This document shows, piece by piece, positions 45,219 to 53,823 of a DNA stretch of 59,235 nucleotides (its first letter is position 1; every line of letters begins with the position of its first letter). A program made the position numbers and the translations under genes. Origin of the DNA: Clostridia bacterium (GTDB lineage: Bacteria > Bacillota > Clostridia > Oscillospirales > Acutalibacteraceae); contig JAKSQK010000009.1 of the NCBI GenBank assembly GCA_024404145.1, positions 1-59,235 of the forward strand, in the 5' to 3' direction. The notes beneath the pieces were generated by a model. The model was not told where the DNA came from and did no database searches. It saw only the letters and a program-made list of their open reading frames with translations.

Positions 45219-45395
45219 ATGAAAGCAACAGGAATAGTTCGCAGGATAGATGACCTCGGCAGGGTAGTGATTCCAAAAGAAATCAGAAGAACCATGCGTA
45301 TTCGTGAGGGCGACCCGTTTAAGACAACACTGACAAAAGACGAACAATTTATTGTATCGCTTATATGTTTTGGTAACAGAAAAGGCATAAAGTAA
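45219..45395 (+). pseudogene. truncated SpoVT/AbrB-family regulator
   Basis: The first 33 residues (MKATGIVRRIDDLGRVVIPKEIRRTMRIREGDPF) match the AbrB/SpoVT swapped-hairpin DNA-binding domain almost exactly. After 'REGDP' the sequence departs from the family and stops at 58 residues; the GAF-like sensor of SpoVT is missing. TACGGAG precedes the ATG. It may be a relic or a trimmed dominant-negative binder. It lies 140 bp upstream of the ABC exporter. Confidence 0.7.
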
Positions 45396-45535
45396 GTGCA
45401 ATTTTGATAATACAAAAACTGTTTGCCAATTGTTTCAAAAAAATTCACATTTTTTTAACAACGACAACATACTGATATGCCACAATGGGATTGCTTTAAT
45501 AAAACAATGCAAAAAATTAAAGGTGGTTGATTATT

Positions 45536-47158
45536 GTGTACATATTAAAAAATGCCTTTCGTTGCATTTTTCGAGCAAAAGGGCGAAATCTTTTGATTGG
45601 ATTGGTGGTACTGCTATTGTCGGTATCGGCCTGCATTGGTCTTTCCATTAAAGAGGCAAACAAAACTCTTGAAAGACAGTATACCGATGATATGGAAATC
45701 ACTGCTACCGTAAATCTGAAAAAAATGCTCAAAAACAGAAACATTTCTCTTGAAAAACTCAACGAGTTAGCCGATAATGCGCTCGTTAAAGAATTCAATT
45801 ATTCCGCATCTGTGTATTTTGCCGCCGATGAGGGAATAGAACCGTTGGATGTTGCCGGCTCATTTAAGCAAAACAAGGATTTCAGGGAAAAATACGGGGA
45901 TATAAAAAACGGTGAACAGAGAAGCACCACCGAAACCCGTCCCGCAGAGTCTTCGGGCAATTCAAGCGGAGAATCGGGATCCCCCGGTATGCCGGACGGA
46001 AGTTTCCCCGGCGGCAAGTCGGGTGGAGATACCTATATAACAAACAACAATTTTTTCTTCAATATGGCATCTATGAACGATTTTACCGTGATTGCCTACA
46101 ACGATAATGATGCCATGCCCGAATATATTTCATCCTTAAATGCAATTTCTTCGGACACCGAAGATTTGAAATGTGTAATTTCAAAAAGTCTTGCCGAAGA
46201 AAACGAACTTGAAGCCAAAAGTACCTTTACCCTTAAAAATCCTGACAACGAGGAAGAAATTTACACATTTACCGTTGAGGGTATTTTTGATTCTTCGCAG
46301 TCAACCGAAACGCAAGACACTTCTTCAAACGCCTCATTTACCGATAACTATATTTATGTGGGCAAGATGGCTCTGGAAAAAGTGCTTTCCGAGTCGGCGA
46401 AGCTTAATCCCGAAGCCGAGGAAAGCGACACAGAAGATGATGAAAAAGAAACCGCAAAGGCTTTGTCGGCAAATTATGACGGCACATTTATCTTTGCAAA
46501 TTTAGAAAATTACAGTAAATTCAGCGAAACTTTAAGCGAGGATTACAGTCTTGTTTCAGTAGATGTTGAAAACTATGAGCAAAGCATTTCACAACTTGAA
46601 ACGCTTGGAAAATATGCAACATATTTCCTCATTGTAATTTTCATAATCGGTGCTTTTGTGCTTGTCATCATAAACTTGTTCAGTATACGAAACAGAAAAT
46701 ATGAAATCGGCGTTCTTACGGCAATCGGCATGAAAAAATACAAGGTTGCGATGCAGTTTGTGACAGAACTTTTTATAGTAACATTTATTGCACTTATTAT
46801 CGGCAGTGCCGTAGGAAGTGCCGTATCCGTTCCCGTTACAAACAATCTGCTTGTAACCATAAATTCCGAAGAAAAACAGGAAACCGCTGAATCCGGCACG
46901 GCTTCAAAACAGCAATTCGGCGGTATGCCCACGGATATGACCCCTCCCGGAGGGTTCGGCGAGAATTTCAAAAACGCAATAGGTGATTTTAAGGGAAATA
47001 TGAATAACTATATTGCGAGTGTTTCATCCGCCACGGATATGACGGTTATTTTTCAAATGATTTTGGTCGGTATGGGACTTACCCTGATTTCTTCGGCGGC
47101 AGCAGTTGCATTTGTTATGCGATACGAACCTTTGAAGATACTGAATAACAGAGATTAA
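45536..47158 (+). CDS. MacB/FtsX-type ABC transporter permease
   Basis: A protein of about 540 residues with an N-terminal TM segment (residues 14-33), a large extracytoplasmic domain (to about 355) and three C-terminal TM segments of the FtsX type. The ectodomain holds a Ser/Gly/Pro-rich linker (about residues 130-165), and a similar Met/Pro/Gly stretch sits near 465-485 between the last TMs. AAAGGTGG precedes GTG 45536, favouring it over TTG 45527. Its partner ATPase follows 11 bp downstream. Such pairs export peptides or lipophilic toxins, or sense envelope damage. Confidence 0.88.
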   Translation: MYILKNAFRCIFRAKGRNLLIGLVVLLLSVSACIGLSIKEANKTLERQYTDDMEITATVNLKKMLKNRNISLEKLNELADNALVKEFNYSASVYFAADEGIEPLDVAGSFKQNKDFREKYGDIKNGEQRSTTETRPAESSGNSSGESGSPGMPDGSFPGGKSGGDTYITNNNFFFNMASMNDFTVIAYNDNDAMPEYISSLNAISSDTEDLKCVISKSLAEENELEAKSTFTLKNPDNEEEIYTFTVEGIFDSSQSTETQDTSSNASFTDNYIYVGKMALEKVLSESAKLNPEAEESDTEDDEKETAKALSANYDGTFIFANLENYSKFSETLSEDYSLVSVDVENYEQSISQLETLGKYATYFLIVIFIIGAFVLVIINLFSIRNRKYEIGVLTAIGMKKYKVAMQFVTELFIVTFIALIIGSAVGSAVSVPVTNNLLVTINSEEKQETAESGTASKQQFGGMPTDMTPPGGFGENFKNAIGDFKGNMNNYIASVSSATDMTVIFQMILVGMGLTLISSAAAVAFVMRYEPLKILNNRD

Positions 47159-47169
47159 GGAGAACTATT

Positions 47170-47826
47170 ATGAGTGAAGCTGTATTAGAATTACAAAACC
47201 TTTGTTACAGTTACAGCAAAGGCGGAAAAATGATAATAAACAACTTAAATCTGAATTTTGAAAAGGGAAAGATATATTCCATAGTAGGAAAATCGGGTGC
47301 CGGCAAAACAACGCTTTTATCGCTTTTATCGGGATTGGCAAAACCCACTTCGGGCAAAATACTTTTCTGCGGCAAGGATATATCCAAGATAAATAAATAT
47401 AATTATCGCAGTAAACTTGTAGGAGTTATATTCCAAAGTTTTAACCTTTTGCCGTATCTTAATGCCACCGAAAATGTTATGCTTTCGATGGATATTTCCG
47501 GCAAAAAAATAAAAAACAAAAAGCAAGAGGCAATTGAATTGCTCAAAAAGGTTAATCTTGAAGAGCAAGATATAGACAGGGGAATACTCAAACTGTCCGG
47601 CGGTCAGCAACAGCGAGTTGCCATTGCCAGAGCACTGTCCTATGACCCCGAAATAATTTTCGCAGATGAGCCTACGGGAAACCTTGATACCGAAACCCAA
47701 AATGATATTATGACAATATTGCGAACACTCGCCGATGAGGGTAAATGTGTTATCATCGTTACACACTCTCCCGATGTTTCAAAACTTTCGGATGTTGTTT
47801 ATGAGCTGAAACCAAATAAACAGTAA
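47170..47826 (+). CDS. MacB/LolD-type ABC transporter ATP-binding protein
   Basis: A 218-residue ATPase. Walker A is GKSGAGKTT at residues 40-48, Q-loop 'IFQSFNLLPYL', signature LSGGQQQR, Walker B 'IIFADEPTGNLD' and the switch His in 'IIVTHSPDVS'. It energises the permease upstream. AAGGAG precedes the ATG. Confidence 0.95.
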   Translation: MSEAVLELQNLCYSYSKGGKMIINNLNLNFEKGKIYSIVGKSGAGKTTLLSLLSGLAKPTSGKILFCGKDISKINKYNYRSKLVGVIFQSFNLLPYLNATENVMLSMDISGKKIKNKKQEAIELLKKVNLEEQDIDRGILKLSGGQQQRVAIARALSYDPEIIFADEPTGNLDTETQNDIMTILRTLADEGKCVIIVTHSPDVSKLSDVVYELKPNKQ

Positions 47827-48075
47827 CAAAATAAACACATTTAAATTATTTATGCGGTTTTACGGCATAATCACAAGAAAAGAGTCTGCCCTCGGCAAAG
47901 TAACCCCTCATGCCACATGGGCGAAAGACCGGCTTTTAACCGGGTATGGAGAGGGAAAAGAAATAAGATTTTATTATGCATCGCCGTCACTTATGTGGCG
48001 GCGAATATTTTTTGAAATATGTTCCTTAAAATCATATTTCGGGAATAAAATATTCAATATAATTGAAAAATAGTA
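47827..48075. other. intergenic DNA with terminator, ABC operon to fic
   Basis: No convincing gene (a 73-codon frame at 47852 has no family features). A 9-bp stem CGCCGTCAC / GTGGCGGCG with loop TTAT and a following ATTTTTT (47982-48010) is a probable terminator. Confidence 0.55.
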
Positions 48076-48104
48076 TTGATATTATTCCCAAAATCGTGTA
48101 TAAT
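48076..48104 (+). promoter_or_regulatory. promoter of fic
   Basis: TTGATA (48076-48081), 17 bp, TATAAT (48099-48104), 30 bp before the start codon; GCGAGGTG serves as ribosome site. Confidence 0.8.
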
Positions 48105-48133
48105 GTTAATGAAAAATAAAGCGAGGTGTCAAA

Positions 48134-49036
48134 ATGGAATATATTAAAGTATCTGCTGCGGCAGAAAAATGGGGAATCTCGGCACGGCGAGTGCGTATTT
48201 TGTGTGCGGAGGATAAAATCCCCGGTGTTATTAAAAAAGGAAAGCTTTATATGATTCCCGAAAATGCCGAAAAACCGATTGACGGCAGAATTGCCCGTGC
48301 AGGACTGCTTGCGATTATTGAGGAGAAAAAGAAAAAATTGCAAGGCTACCGCCCGTTGACACCGGGCGAGGTGGCACGGCTTCGTGAGGAGTTTATGGTG
48401 GACTTCACCTATAATTCCAACGCCATTGAGGGCAATACCCTGACGCTCAAAGAAACCGCTATGGTCTTGGAGGGTATGACCATCGACCAAAAGCCGCTTA
48501 AAGACCACTTGGAGGCGGTGGGGCATAAGGACGCCTTTTTATATGTGGAGGATATTGCAAGTAGGAACACTACTCTGACCGATAGCGTTATTAAAAACAT
48601 TCACTCTCTTGTTCTTATGAATCAGCCGGAGGATAAGGGTGTCTTTCGCCGTATCCCCGTTAAAATTATGGGAGCATACACAGAGCCCGTGCAACCGTAT
48701 CTCATTGAGCCGAAAATCACCGAACTGCTCTTAGTAAATGAAGAACGCAAAACCACTATGAACCAACTAGAACGAATCGCCCGTTTCCACTTGGAATTTG
48801 AGGGTATCCACCCCTTTATCGACGGCAACGGCAGAACGGGACGGTTATTAATGAATTTGGATTTAATTCAGAATGGTTACCCGCCTATCAATGTAAAATT
48901 CACCGACCGCAAACGCTATTATGATGCATTCGATGCCTTTTACCGTGACGGTAACCCCGATAAAATGACCGAACTTATTTCCGAATATGTGGATAAACGG
49001 TTGGATGAGTATTTGAAAGTGTTAGCAAATAAATAA
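48134..49036 (+). CDS. Fic-family protein with N-terminal helix-turn-helix
   Basis: A 300-residue protein. An N-terminal MerR-like segment (about residues 5-42, 'AAAEKWGISARRVRILC') is followed by a Fic domain with the full active motif HPFIDGNGRTGR at 226-237. The inhibitory motif SNAIEG (S95, E99, G100) precedes the core, making it an auto-inhibited class II Fic enzyme. Fic proteins usually AMPylate targets; some act as toxins. No separate antitoxin is adjacent. GC content is higher than in cas9. Confidence 0.9.
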   Translation: MEYIKVSAAAEKWGISARRVRILCAEDKIPGVIKKGKLYMIPENAEKPIDGRIARAGLLAIIEEKKKKLQGYRPLTPGEVARLREEFMVDFTYNSNAIEGNTLTLKETAMVLEGMTIDQKPLKDHLEAVGHKDAFLYVEDIASRNTTLTDSVIKNIHSLVLMNQPEDKGVFRRIPVKIMGAYTEPVQPYLIEPKITELLLVNEERKTTMNQLERIARFHLEFEGIHPFIDGNGRTGRLLMNLDLIQNGYPPINVKFTDRKRYYDAFDAFYRDGNPDKMTELISEYVDKRLDEYLKVLANK

Positions 49037-49074
49037 TTAAAGTCCGTTTTTTAGGACACATGTTGTAATAAAAT

Positions 49075-49195
49075 AAAAAAGAACCTCGCTTAAGAGGTTC
49101 TTGAACGCACACACTGCGCAGTCGGTCGCCCGACGATTTGAGTAAACTTTTATTTGAACTCGTAGTGTAAGTTTATAGGGGACTATAAACTACAT
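49075..49195 (-). ncRNA. tracrRNA of the type II-A CRISPR system
   Basis: Transcribed on the minus strand, divergent from cas9. The anti-repeat (49194 down to about 49153) pairs with the CRISPR repeat: TCAAAT with the repeat's GTTTGA, then a bulge of GAGU against GA, then TTACACTAC with GTAGTGTAA, then 13 more pairs after one mismatch. The bulge layout is the same as in the Streptococcus pyogenes duplex. Downstream are GUC..GAC and CGCA..UGCG stems and a terminator AAGAACCTC / GAGGTTCTT with a T run (49102-49073). Length about 115-120 nt. Confidence 0.9.
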
Positions 49196-49200
49196 TTGTA

Positions 49201-49228
49201 ATTATAACACAAAAAGGAGAGTTGTCAA
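49201..49228 (-). promoter_or_regulatory. promoter of the tracrRNA
   Basis: On the minus strand a perfect TTGACA (49228-49223), 16 bp, and a perfect TATAAT (49206-49201). The -35 element lies inside the cas9 ribosome-binding/start region. Confidence 0.9.
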
Positions 49229-49229
49229 T

Positions 49230-52200
49230 ATGAAAAATGAAAATTATTATCTTGGTTTAGATATTGGCACAGATTCAGTTGGCTTTGCCGCAACAGATGT
49301 TTCTAATCAATATCGCATTTTAAAATATAAAGGCGAACCTATTTGGGGTGTGACGCTTTTTGACGAGGCAAATCTTTGTGATGACCGACGGACACATCGT
49401 GTTGAAAGAAGACGGATAGATCGTCGGCAACAAAGAATTCTTCTTTTACAGGAACTCTTTGCAAAAGAAGTTTTCACGGTTGATAAAAATTTTTATCATC
49501 GAATCAGAGCAAGTGCATTATTTCGGGAAGATGTCGGCGAACCTTATTGTATTTTTAATGACGAAACTTATAATGACAAAGATTATCATAAACAGTATCC
49601 AACGATTCATCACTTGATTACGGATTTGATCGAAAATGAAAAACCGCATGATGTTCGGTTAGTTTATTTGGCATGCGCGTGGTTGTTGGCACATCGCGGA
49701 CATTTTTTAAGCGAAGTTTCCATTGAAAATGTAAGGGGAATGACCGATTTTCGTCCGGCATATGATGCTATGATGACCTATTTTGAAGATTATCCGCAAG
49801 AAAATGAGTATCTCGCACCATGGTGTTTGGATGAAAGCAGAATTGCAGATTTCGGTGAAATATTAAAGCATCGCGGAGTCAACAAAAAAGTCAATGAATT
49901 GCAAGCACTTCTTAACAATGGGAAAAAATTCAAAAAAAGAAATTTAGATAGTGTCGAAACATTCCCATTTAGCACGGAAGGTATTATTAAATTACTGTGC
50001 GGCGGAAAATATTCAATAGAAGACTTATTCGGTAAAGAGGAATATAAAGAGTTTGGTTCAATTGAACTTAATAATGAAAATCTTGATACTGTCATTTCAA
50101 ATCTTGGAGATGACGGCGAATTGCTCATACGCCTGAAAGCAATTTATGATTGGGCGTCCCTTTGTGATTTACTGAAAGGAGAAACCTATATTTCCAAAGC
50201 GAAAGTTTCGGTTTATAATCAGCATTATAACGATTTGAAATTCCTGAAAAAATTTGTCAAATCTAATTATCCGGCAGAAATTTACAATAAACTGTTTCGC
50301 CAAATTGAAACTGATAATTATGTTGCTTATAGCGGAAAAATCCCCAACGGCTGTAAGAATATTGAAAAATATAAAAAGTGCAAAAGTCAAGAAGATTTTT
50401 GTAAATATTTAATGATATTGTTGAATTTAAAAGATGCTGAATATAAACTTAAAATTGATTCGGATGTCTTGGAAAGAATACAAAACAATTCTTTTTTGCC
50501 GAAACAGGTTAATAGTGATAACCGTGTAATTCCATATCAGCTGTATTATGTGGAGTTACAAAAAATTCTTGAAAATGCGTCTCGTTATCTTCCGTTTTTG
50601 AATGACTCAGATGCAGACGGATACATAGTAAAAGAAAAGATTCTTTCTATTATGAAATTTCGGATACCATACTATGTTGGACCGCTGAATAAAAACAATA
50701 ATGAACACGCGTGGATTGTTCGGAAAGCTGAGGGGAAAATATATCCGTGGAATTTTGAGCAAATGGTTGATTTGGATACATCAAATGAAGAATTTATCAA
50801 ACGTATGACAAATAATTGCACCTATTTGGCAGGAGAAGAAGTATTACCTAAAAACTCACTTTTATATCAAAAATTCACTGTTTTGAACGAAATCAATAAT
50901 TTAAAAATTTGCGGCATGCCAATTGACGTAGAGATAAAGCAGAAAATATTCAATGAACTGTTTTGTCTTAAAAAGAAAGTAACGCCAAAAGCTATTAAGC
51001 AATTTCTTGTGACCGAAAATATCCCGAAGACAGATGCTGAAACACTTTCCGGAATAGATGTAGATATCAAATCTTCGCTTTCAACACAAATTGGTTTTTC
51101 ACGACTTTTGTCCGATTATATTTTAAACGAAACTGATGTGGAAAAAATTATTAGGATTCGTACATATACAGAAGATAACAATAGGTTTTCTAAATGGTTG
51201 CAAAAAAATTACGGAAAAATCAATGAAACTGACCGTAAGTATATTTGCGGATTAAGAATAAAAGATTTTGGCAAATTATCCGGTGAATTATTGAATGGGA
51301 TAAAGGGATATCGGGTGGATTTGGAGACGGGTGAAATTTGCGGAGATTCAGATACGGTAATCAATTTTATGTGGAAAGAAAATGTTAACCTTTCTGAACT
51401 TCTGCTTTCGGATAAATACACCTTTGCTCAAACAATTCGGGAAAGAAATGATACATATTACGCTGCAAATCACTTAAATTTGGACCAAAAGCTTAATCAA
51501 ATGTATGTTTCAAATGCGGTGAAGCGTCCGATTATTCGCACGTTGGATATTGTCAATGATGTTGTCAAAGCAACTAAATGTCCTCCAAAAAAGATATTTA
51601 TTGAAATGGCACGCGGAACCAAGGAAAATTTGCATGGCAAACGCACAAAATCACGAAAACAGCAGTTGTTGGATTTGTATTCAAATATTAAAGATTATGA
51701 CATTAGAGAATTATCGGCGAAATTGGAAAACGAAACCGACAATAGACTGCAAAGCGATAAACTTTTCCTATATTATACCCAACTTGGTAGATGTATGTAT
51801 TCCGGTGAGCCAATCAACATTGAAAATTTGATAAAAGAAAACTCCGAATATAACATAGACCATATTTATCCGCAGTCAAAGATAAAAGACGACAGCGTAT
51901 TAAACAATAAGGTTTTGGTTTTTTCAACAATTAACGGCAGTAAAAAAGATATATATCCTATTGAACCTGAAATTCAGAAAAAAATGAAAACTATATGGGA
52001 AAAAATGAAATCAAACGGATTGATTACTGAAGAAAAATACAATCGTTTGGTTCGCATTAAACCTTTTTCCGAGGATGAGGAATGGGGATTTATCAACCGT
52101 CAGTTAGTTGAGACCAGACAATCAACCAAAGTTGTTGCCGCACTTTTGCAGGAAAAATATCCAAATACTGAAATTGTTTTTGTAAAAGCCGGACTTGTAT

Positions 52201-53333
52201 CCGATTTCAGACAGCAGTATGAACTGTTAAAATCTAGAAAAGTAAACGATTTGCACCATGCCAAAGATGCATATTTGAATGTTGTTTGCGGGAATGTGTA
52301 CCATGAACATTTCACCAAACGGTGGTTTTTGAAAAATCGTGATAAATATACCGTTAATATGAAAGTATTGCTAAAAAATCCGATTACTGTCGGCAATCAA
52401 ACCGTGTGGAACGGTTCGGAATCGATAGCGGCGGTCAAAAAGACAGTTTTAAAGAATAACTGCCGGATGACATTTTATTCTTATAAGAAAAAGCATGGTC
52501 AAAACGGAGGATTCTTTGATCAAAATCCCCTACGCGCCGGTCAAGGGAATATTCCCAGAAAAGCTGATCTTCCGGTGGAAAAATATGGCGGTTATAATGG
52601 CTTGACTACATCTTTTTCGGTTTTGGTATCATACCAATTGCACAAGAAAAAAGTGGTTGAATTTGTGCCGGTTGTGTTATTGTGTGCTGAAAAGTTTTTA
52701 AACGATTCGGATTATGCCGTCAATGAGTATATCAAATCGCGGCTGGACGAAAAGGCAACTGATATCAAGCTGCTGTTGGATGGACGGCTAATCAAAATTG
52801 GAACGGTCTTTGAATTGGACGGTTTGCGGGTTCTTTTTGCGGGTCAGGGAAGTGTAAATGATACACGAGTTTCGATGAAAGTATTTACTCCGTTGGTTCT
52901 TTCTTATGAAAATGAGCAGTATATAAAAGCTATTGAATCGTTTGTCGGCAAAACCGATAAAAATGCAAATTTATTGTATTCCAAAGAATTTGATAGGGTC
53001 AATTTTGCGGACAACATCGCACTATATAATATTCTTAAAGACAAATGCAGTCAGAGGCCTTATTGCTTCCGTCCGGAAAATCAAAGCGAAAAACTGATGA
53101 AGGGCAACGAAAAATTCGCTGATTTCAGCATAAAAGAACAGTGTAAAATTTTACTGAACGTTTTGTCTCTTTTTAACCGAACAGCCCTTGCAGATTCGCT
53201 TCTAAAAACGACAAATGCTTGCCGTTTAAATTCAAAGATTTCAAATTGGGACTATAATAATGTTAGAATTGTTGATATGTCGGCGTCCGGTTTATGGGAA
53301 AAGAAAACTGAAAACCTGATTGAATTGTTATGA
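49230..53333 (+). CDS. cas9: type II-A CRISPR-associated endonuclease Cas9
   Basis: A 1367-residue Cas9. RuvC-I is LGLDIGTDSVG with catalytic Asp11; an Arg-rich bridge helix follows (RRIDRRQQRI, about residues 65-75). The recognition lobe fills about 80-740. RuvC-II is FIEMARG (Glu792), HNH is IDHIYPQS with catalytic His878 and the Asn in NNKVLV, and RuvC-III is LHHAKDAY (His1010, Asp1013). All catalytic residues are present, so it should be an active RNA-guided nuclease. The C-terminal 250 residues (PAM-interacting region) are not readable for PAM. AAGGAG lies 11 bp before the ATG. Its TGA stop overlaps the next ORF. Confidence 0.97.
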   Translation: MKNENYYLGLDIGTDSVGFAATDVSNQYRILKYKGEPIWGVTLFDEANLCDDRRTHRVERRRIDRRQQRILLLQELFAKEVFTVDKNFYHRIRASALFREDVGEPYCIFNDETYNDKDYHKQYPTIHHLITDLIENEKPHDVRLVYLACAWLLAHRGHFLSEVSIENVRGMTDFRPAYDAMMTYFEDYPQENEYLAPWCLDESRIADFGEILKHRGVNKKVNELQALLNNGKKFKKRNLDSVETFPFSTEGIIKLLCGGKYSIEDLFGKEEYKEFGSIELNNENLDTVISNLGDDGELLIRLKAIYDWASLCDLLKGETYISKAKVSVYNQHYNDLKFLKKFVKSNYPAEIYNKLFRQIETDNYVAYSGKIPNGCKNIEKYKKCKSQEDFCKYLMILLNLKDAEYKLKIDSDVLERIQNNSFLPKQVNSDNRVIPYQLYYVELQKILENASRYLPFLNDSDADGYIVKEKILSIMKFRIPYYVGPLNKNNNEHAWIVRKAEGKIYPWNFEQMVDLDTSNEEFIKRMTNNCTYLAGEEVLPKNSLLYQKFTVLNEINNLKICGMPIDVEIKQKIFNELFCLKKKVTPKAIKQFLVTENIPKTDAETLSGIDVDIKSSLSTQIGFSRLLSDYILNETDVEKIIRIRTYTEDNNRFSKWLQKNYGKINETDRKYICGLRIKDFGKLSGELLNGIKGYRVDLETGEICGDSDTVINFMWKENVNLSELLLSDKYTFAQTIRERNDTYYAANHLNLDQKLNQMYVSNAVKRPIIRTLDIVNDVVKATKCPPKKIFIEMARGTKENLHGKRTKSRKQQLLDLYSNIKDYDIRELSAKLENETDNRLQSDKLFLYYTQLGRCMYSGEPINIENLIKENSEYNIDHIYPQSKIKDDSVLNNKVLVFSTINGSKKDIYPIEPEIQKKMKTIWEKMKSNGLITEEKYNRLVRIKPFSEDEEWGFINRQLVETRQSTKVVAALLQEKYPNTEIVFVKAGLVSDFRQQYELLKSRKVNDLHHAKDAYLNVVCGNVYHEHFTKRWFLKNRDKYTVNMKVLLKNPITVGNQTVWNGSESIAAVKKTVLKNNCRMTFYSYKKKHGQNGGFFDQNPLRAGQGNIPRKADLPVEKYGGYNGLTTSFSVLVSYQLHKKKVVEFVPVVLLCAEKFLNDSDYAVNEYIKSRLDEKATDIKLLLDGRLIKIGTVFELDGLRVLFAGQGSVNDTRVSMKVFTPLVLSYENEQYIKAIESFVGKTDKNANLLYSKEFDRVNFADNIALYNILKDKCSQRPYCFRPENQSEKLMKGNEKFADFSIKEQCKILLNVLSLFNRTALADSLLKTTNACRLNSKISNWDYNNVRIVDMSASGLWEKKTENLIELL

Positions 53334-53524
53334 GTTGGCGGACTGTTGTTATTACTACTCGTTGTAAACTTGATTTGAAAATGGGGTTTATGGTGATTCG
53401 TGGGGAGGAAACGAAACGGGTTTATTTGGATGAAATTGCTGTTTTAATGATTGAAAATGCGGAATATGAGCGATTGTCGTATGAAAAACGAATAACTATT
53501 GACAAAGACCTTTGCGAATTTTAA
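53330..53524 (+). pseudogene. Cas1 N-terminus fused to Csn2 C-terminus (deletion remnant)
   Basis: A 64-codon ORF beginning inside the cas9 stop (ATGA overlap). Residues 1 to about 42 (MSWRTVVITTRCKLDLKMGF ... YLDEIAVLMIEN) are the Cas1 N-terminal beta domain of type II systems. Residues about 37-64 (VLMIENAEYERLSYEKRI then TIDKDLCEF) follow the Csn2 C-terminal pattern: a strand ending in hhIE followed by I/L-D-x-D. An in-frame deletion has removed the rest of cas1, all of cas2 and most of csn2. The product has no active site and should be unable to acquire spacers. Confidence 0.8.
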
Positions 53525-53608
53525 AATAGAAATAGCGGATGAGTCCCTTTTATCTTGAATTTCACGGATGTAGTGTGCCGTTTTTTTGTGTGTTGACACA
53601 AATTTGAG
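53525..53608 (+). promoter_or_regulatory. CRISPR leader
   Basis: 84 bp between the fused ORF and the first repeat. It ends exactly in ATTTGAG (53602-53608), the leader-anchoring sequence of many type II-A arrays, directly abutting repeat 1. TTGACA at 53593-53598 lies in an inverted repeat TGTGT/ACACA, but a good -10 is not evident. Confidence 0.75.
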
Positions 53609-53819
53609 GTTTGAGAGTAGTGTAATTTTATAGGGGACTCAAACCATTGTAATGCCTCCTTAACCGTTGCAACCGTTTGAGAGTAGTGTAATTTTATAGG
53701 GGACTCAAACTGCACAATATGTCTAAAAAGGGAGTACATTGTTTGAGAGTAGTGTAATTTTATAGGGGACTCAAACTGATGTTAAGTACATTATGCACTT
53801 TAATAGTTTGAGAGTTGTG
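53609..53819 (+). CRISPR. type II-A CRISPR array, three full repeats plus a broken fourth
   Basis: 36-nt repeats, starting GTTTGAGAGTAGTG and ending GGGGACTCAAAC, lie at 53609-53644, 53675-53710 and 53741-53776 and are identical. Spacers are 53645-53674 (30 nt), 53711-53740 (30 nt) and 53777-53805 (29 nt). A fourth repeat begins at 53806, agrees for 10 bases (GTTTGAGAGT), has one mismatch, three more matches, and then leaves the consensus. Orientation by tracrRNA pairing and leader is plus, so spacer 1 is the youngest. Confidence 0.95.
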
Positions 53820-53823
53820 AATA

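Noticed and set aside
47852..48073. A 73-codon frame between the ABC operon and fic
   Set aside because: It crosses a terminator-like hairpin, has no ribosome site and no recognisable domain.
49037..49072. An antitoxin gene next to fic
   Set aside because: The gap after fic is filled by the tracrRNA and its terminator; the Fic protein carries its own inhibitory motif.
49153..49192. A degenerate stand-alone CRISPR repeat upstream of cas9
   Set aside because: The repeat-like plus-strand sequence is the tracrRNA anti-repeat: a perfect promoter and terminator on the minus strand and the bulged pairing with the repeat fit a tracrRNA, not an orphan repeat.
53593..53626. A crRNA promoter from the leader TTGACA into repeat 1
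   Set aside because: No acceptable -10 lies at 16-18 bp; the nearest candidates are 19 or 22 bp away, so I do not claim a promoter.
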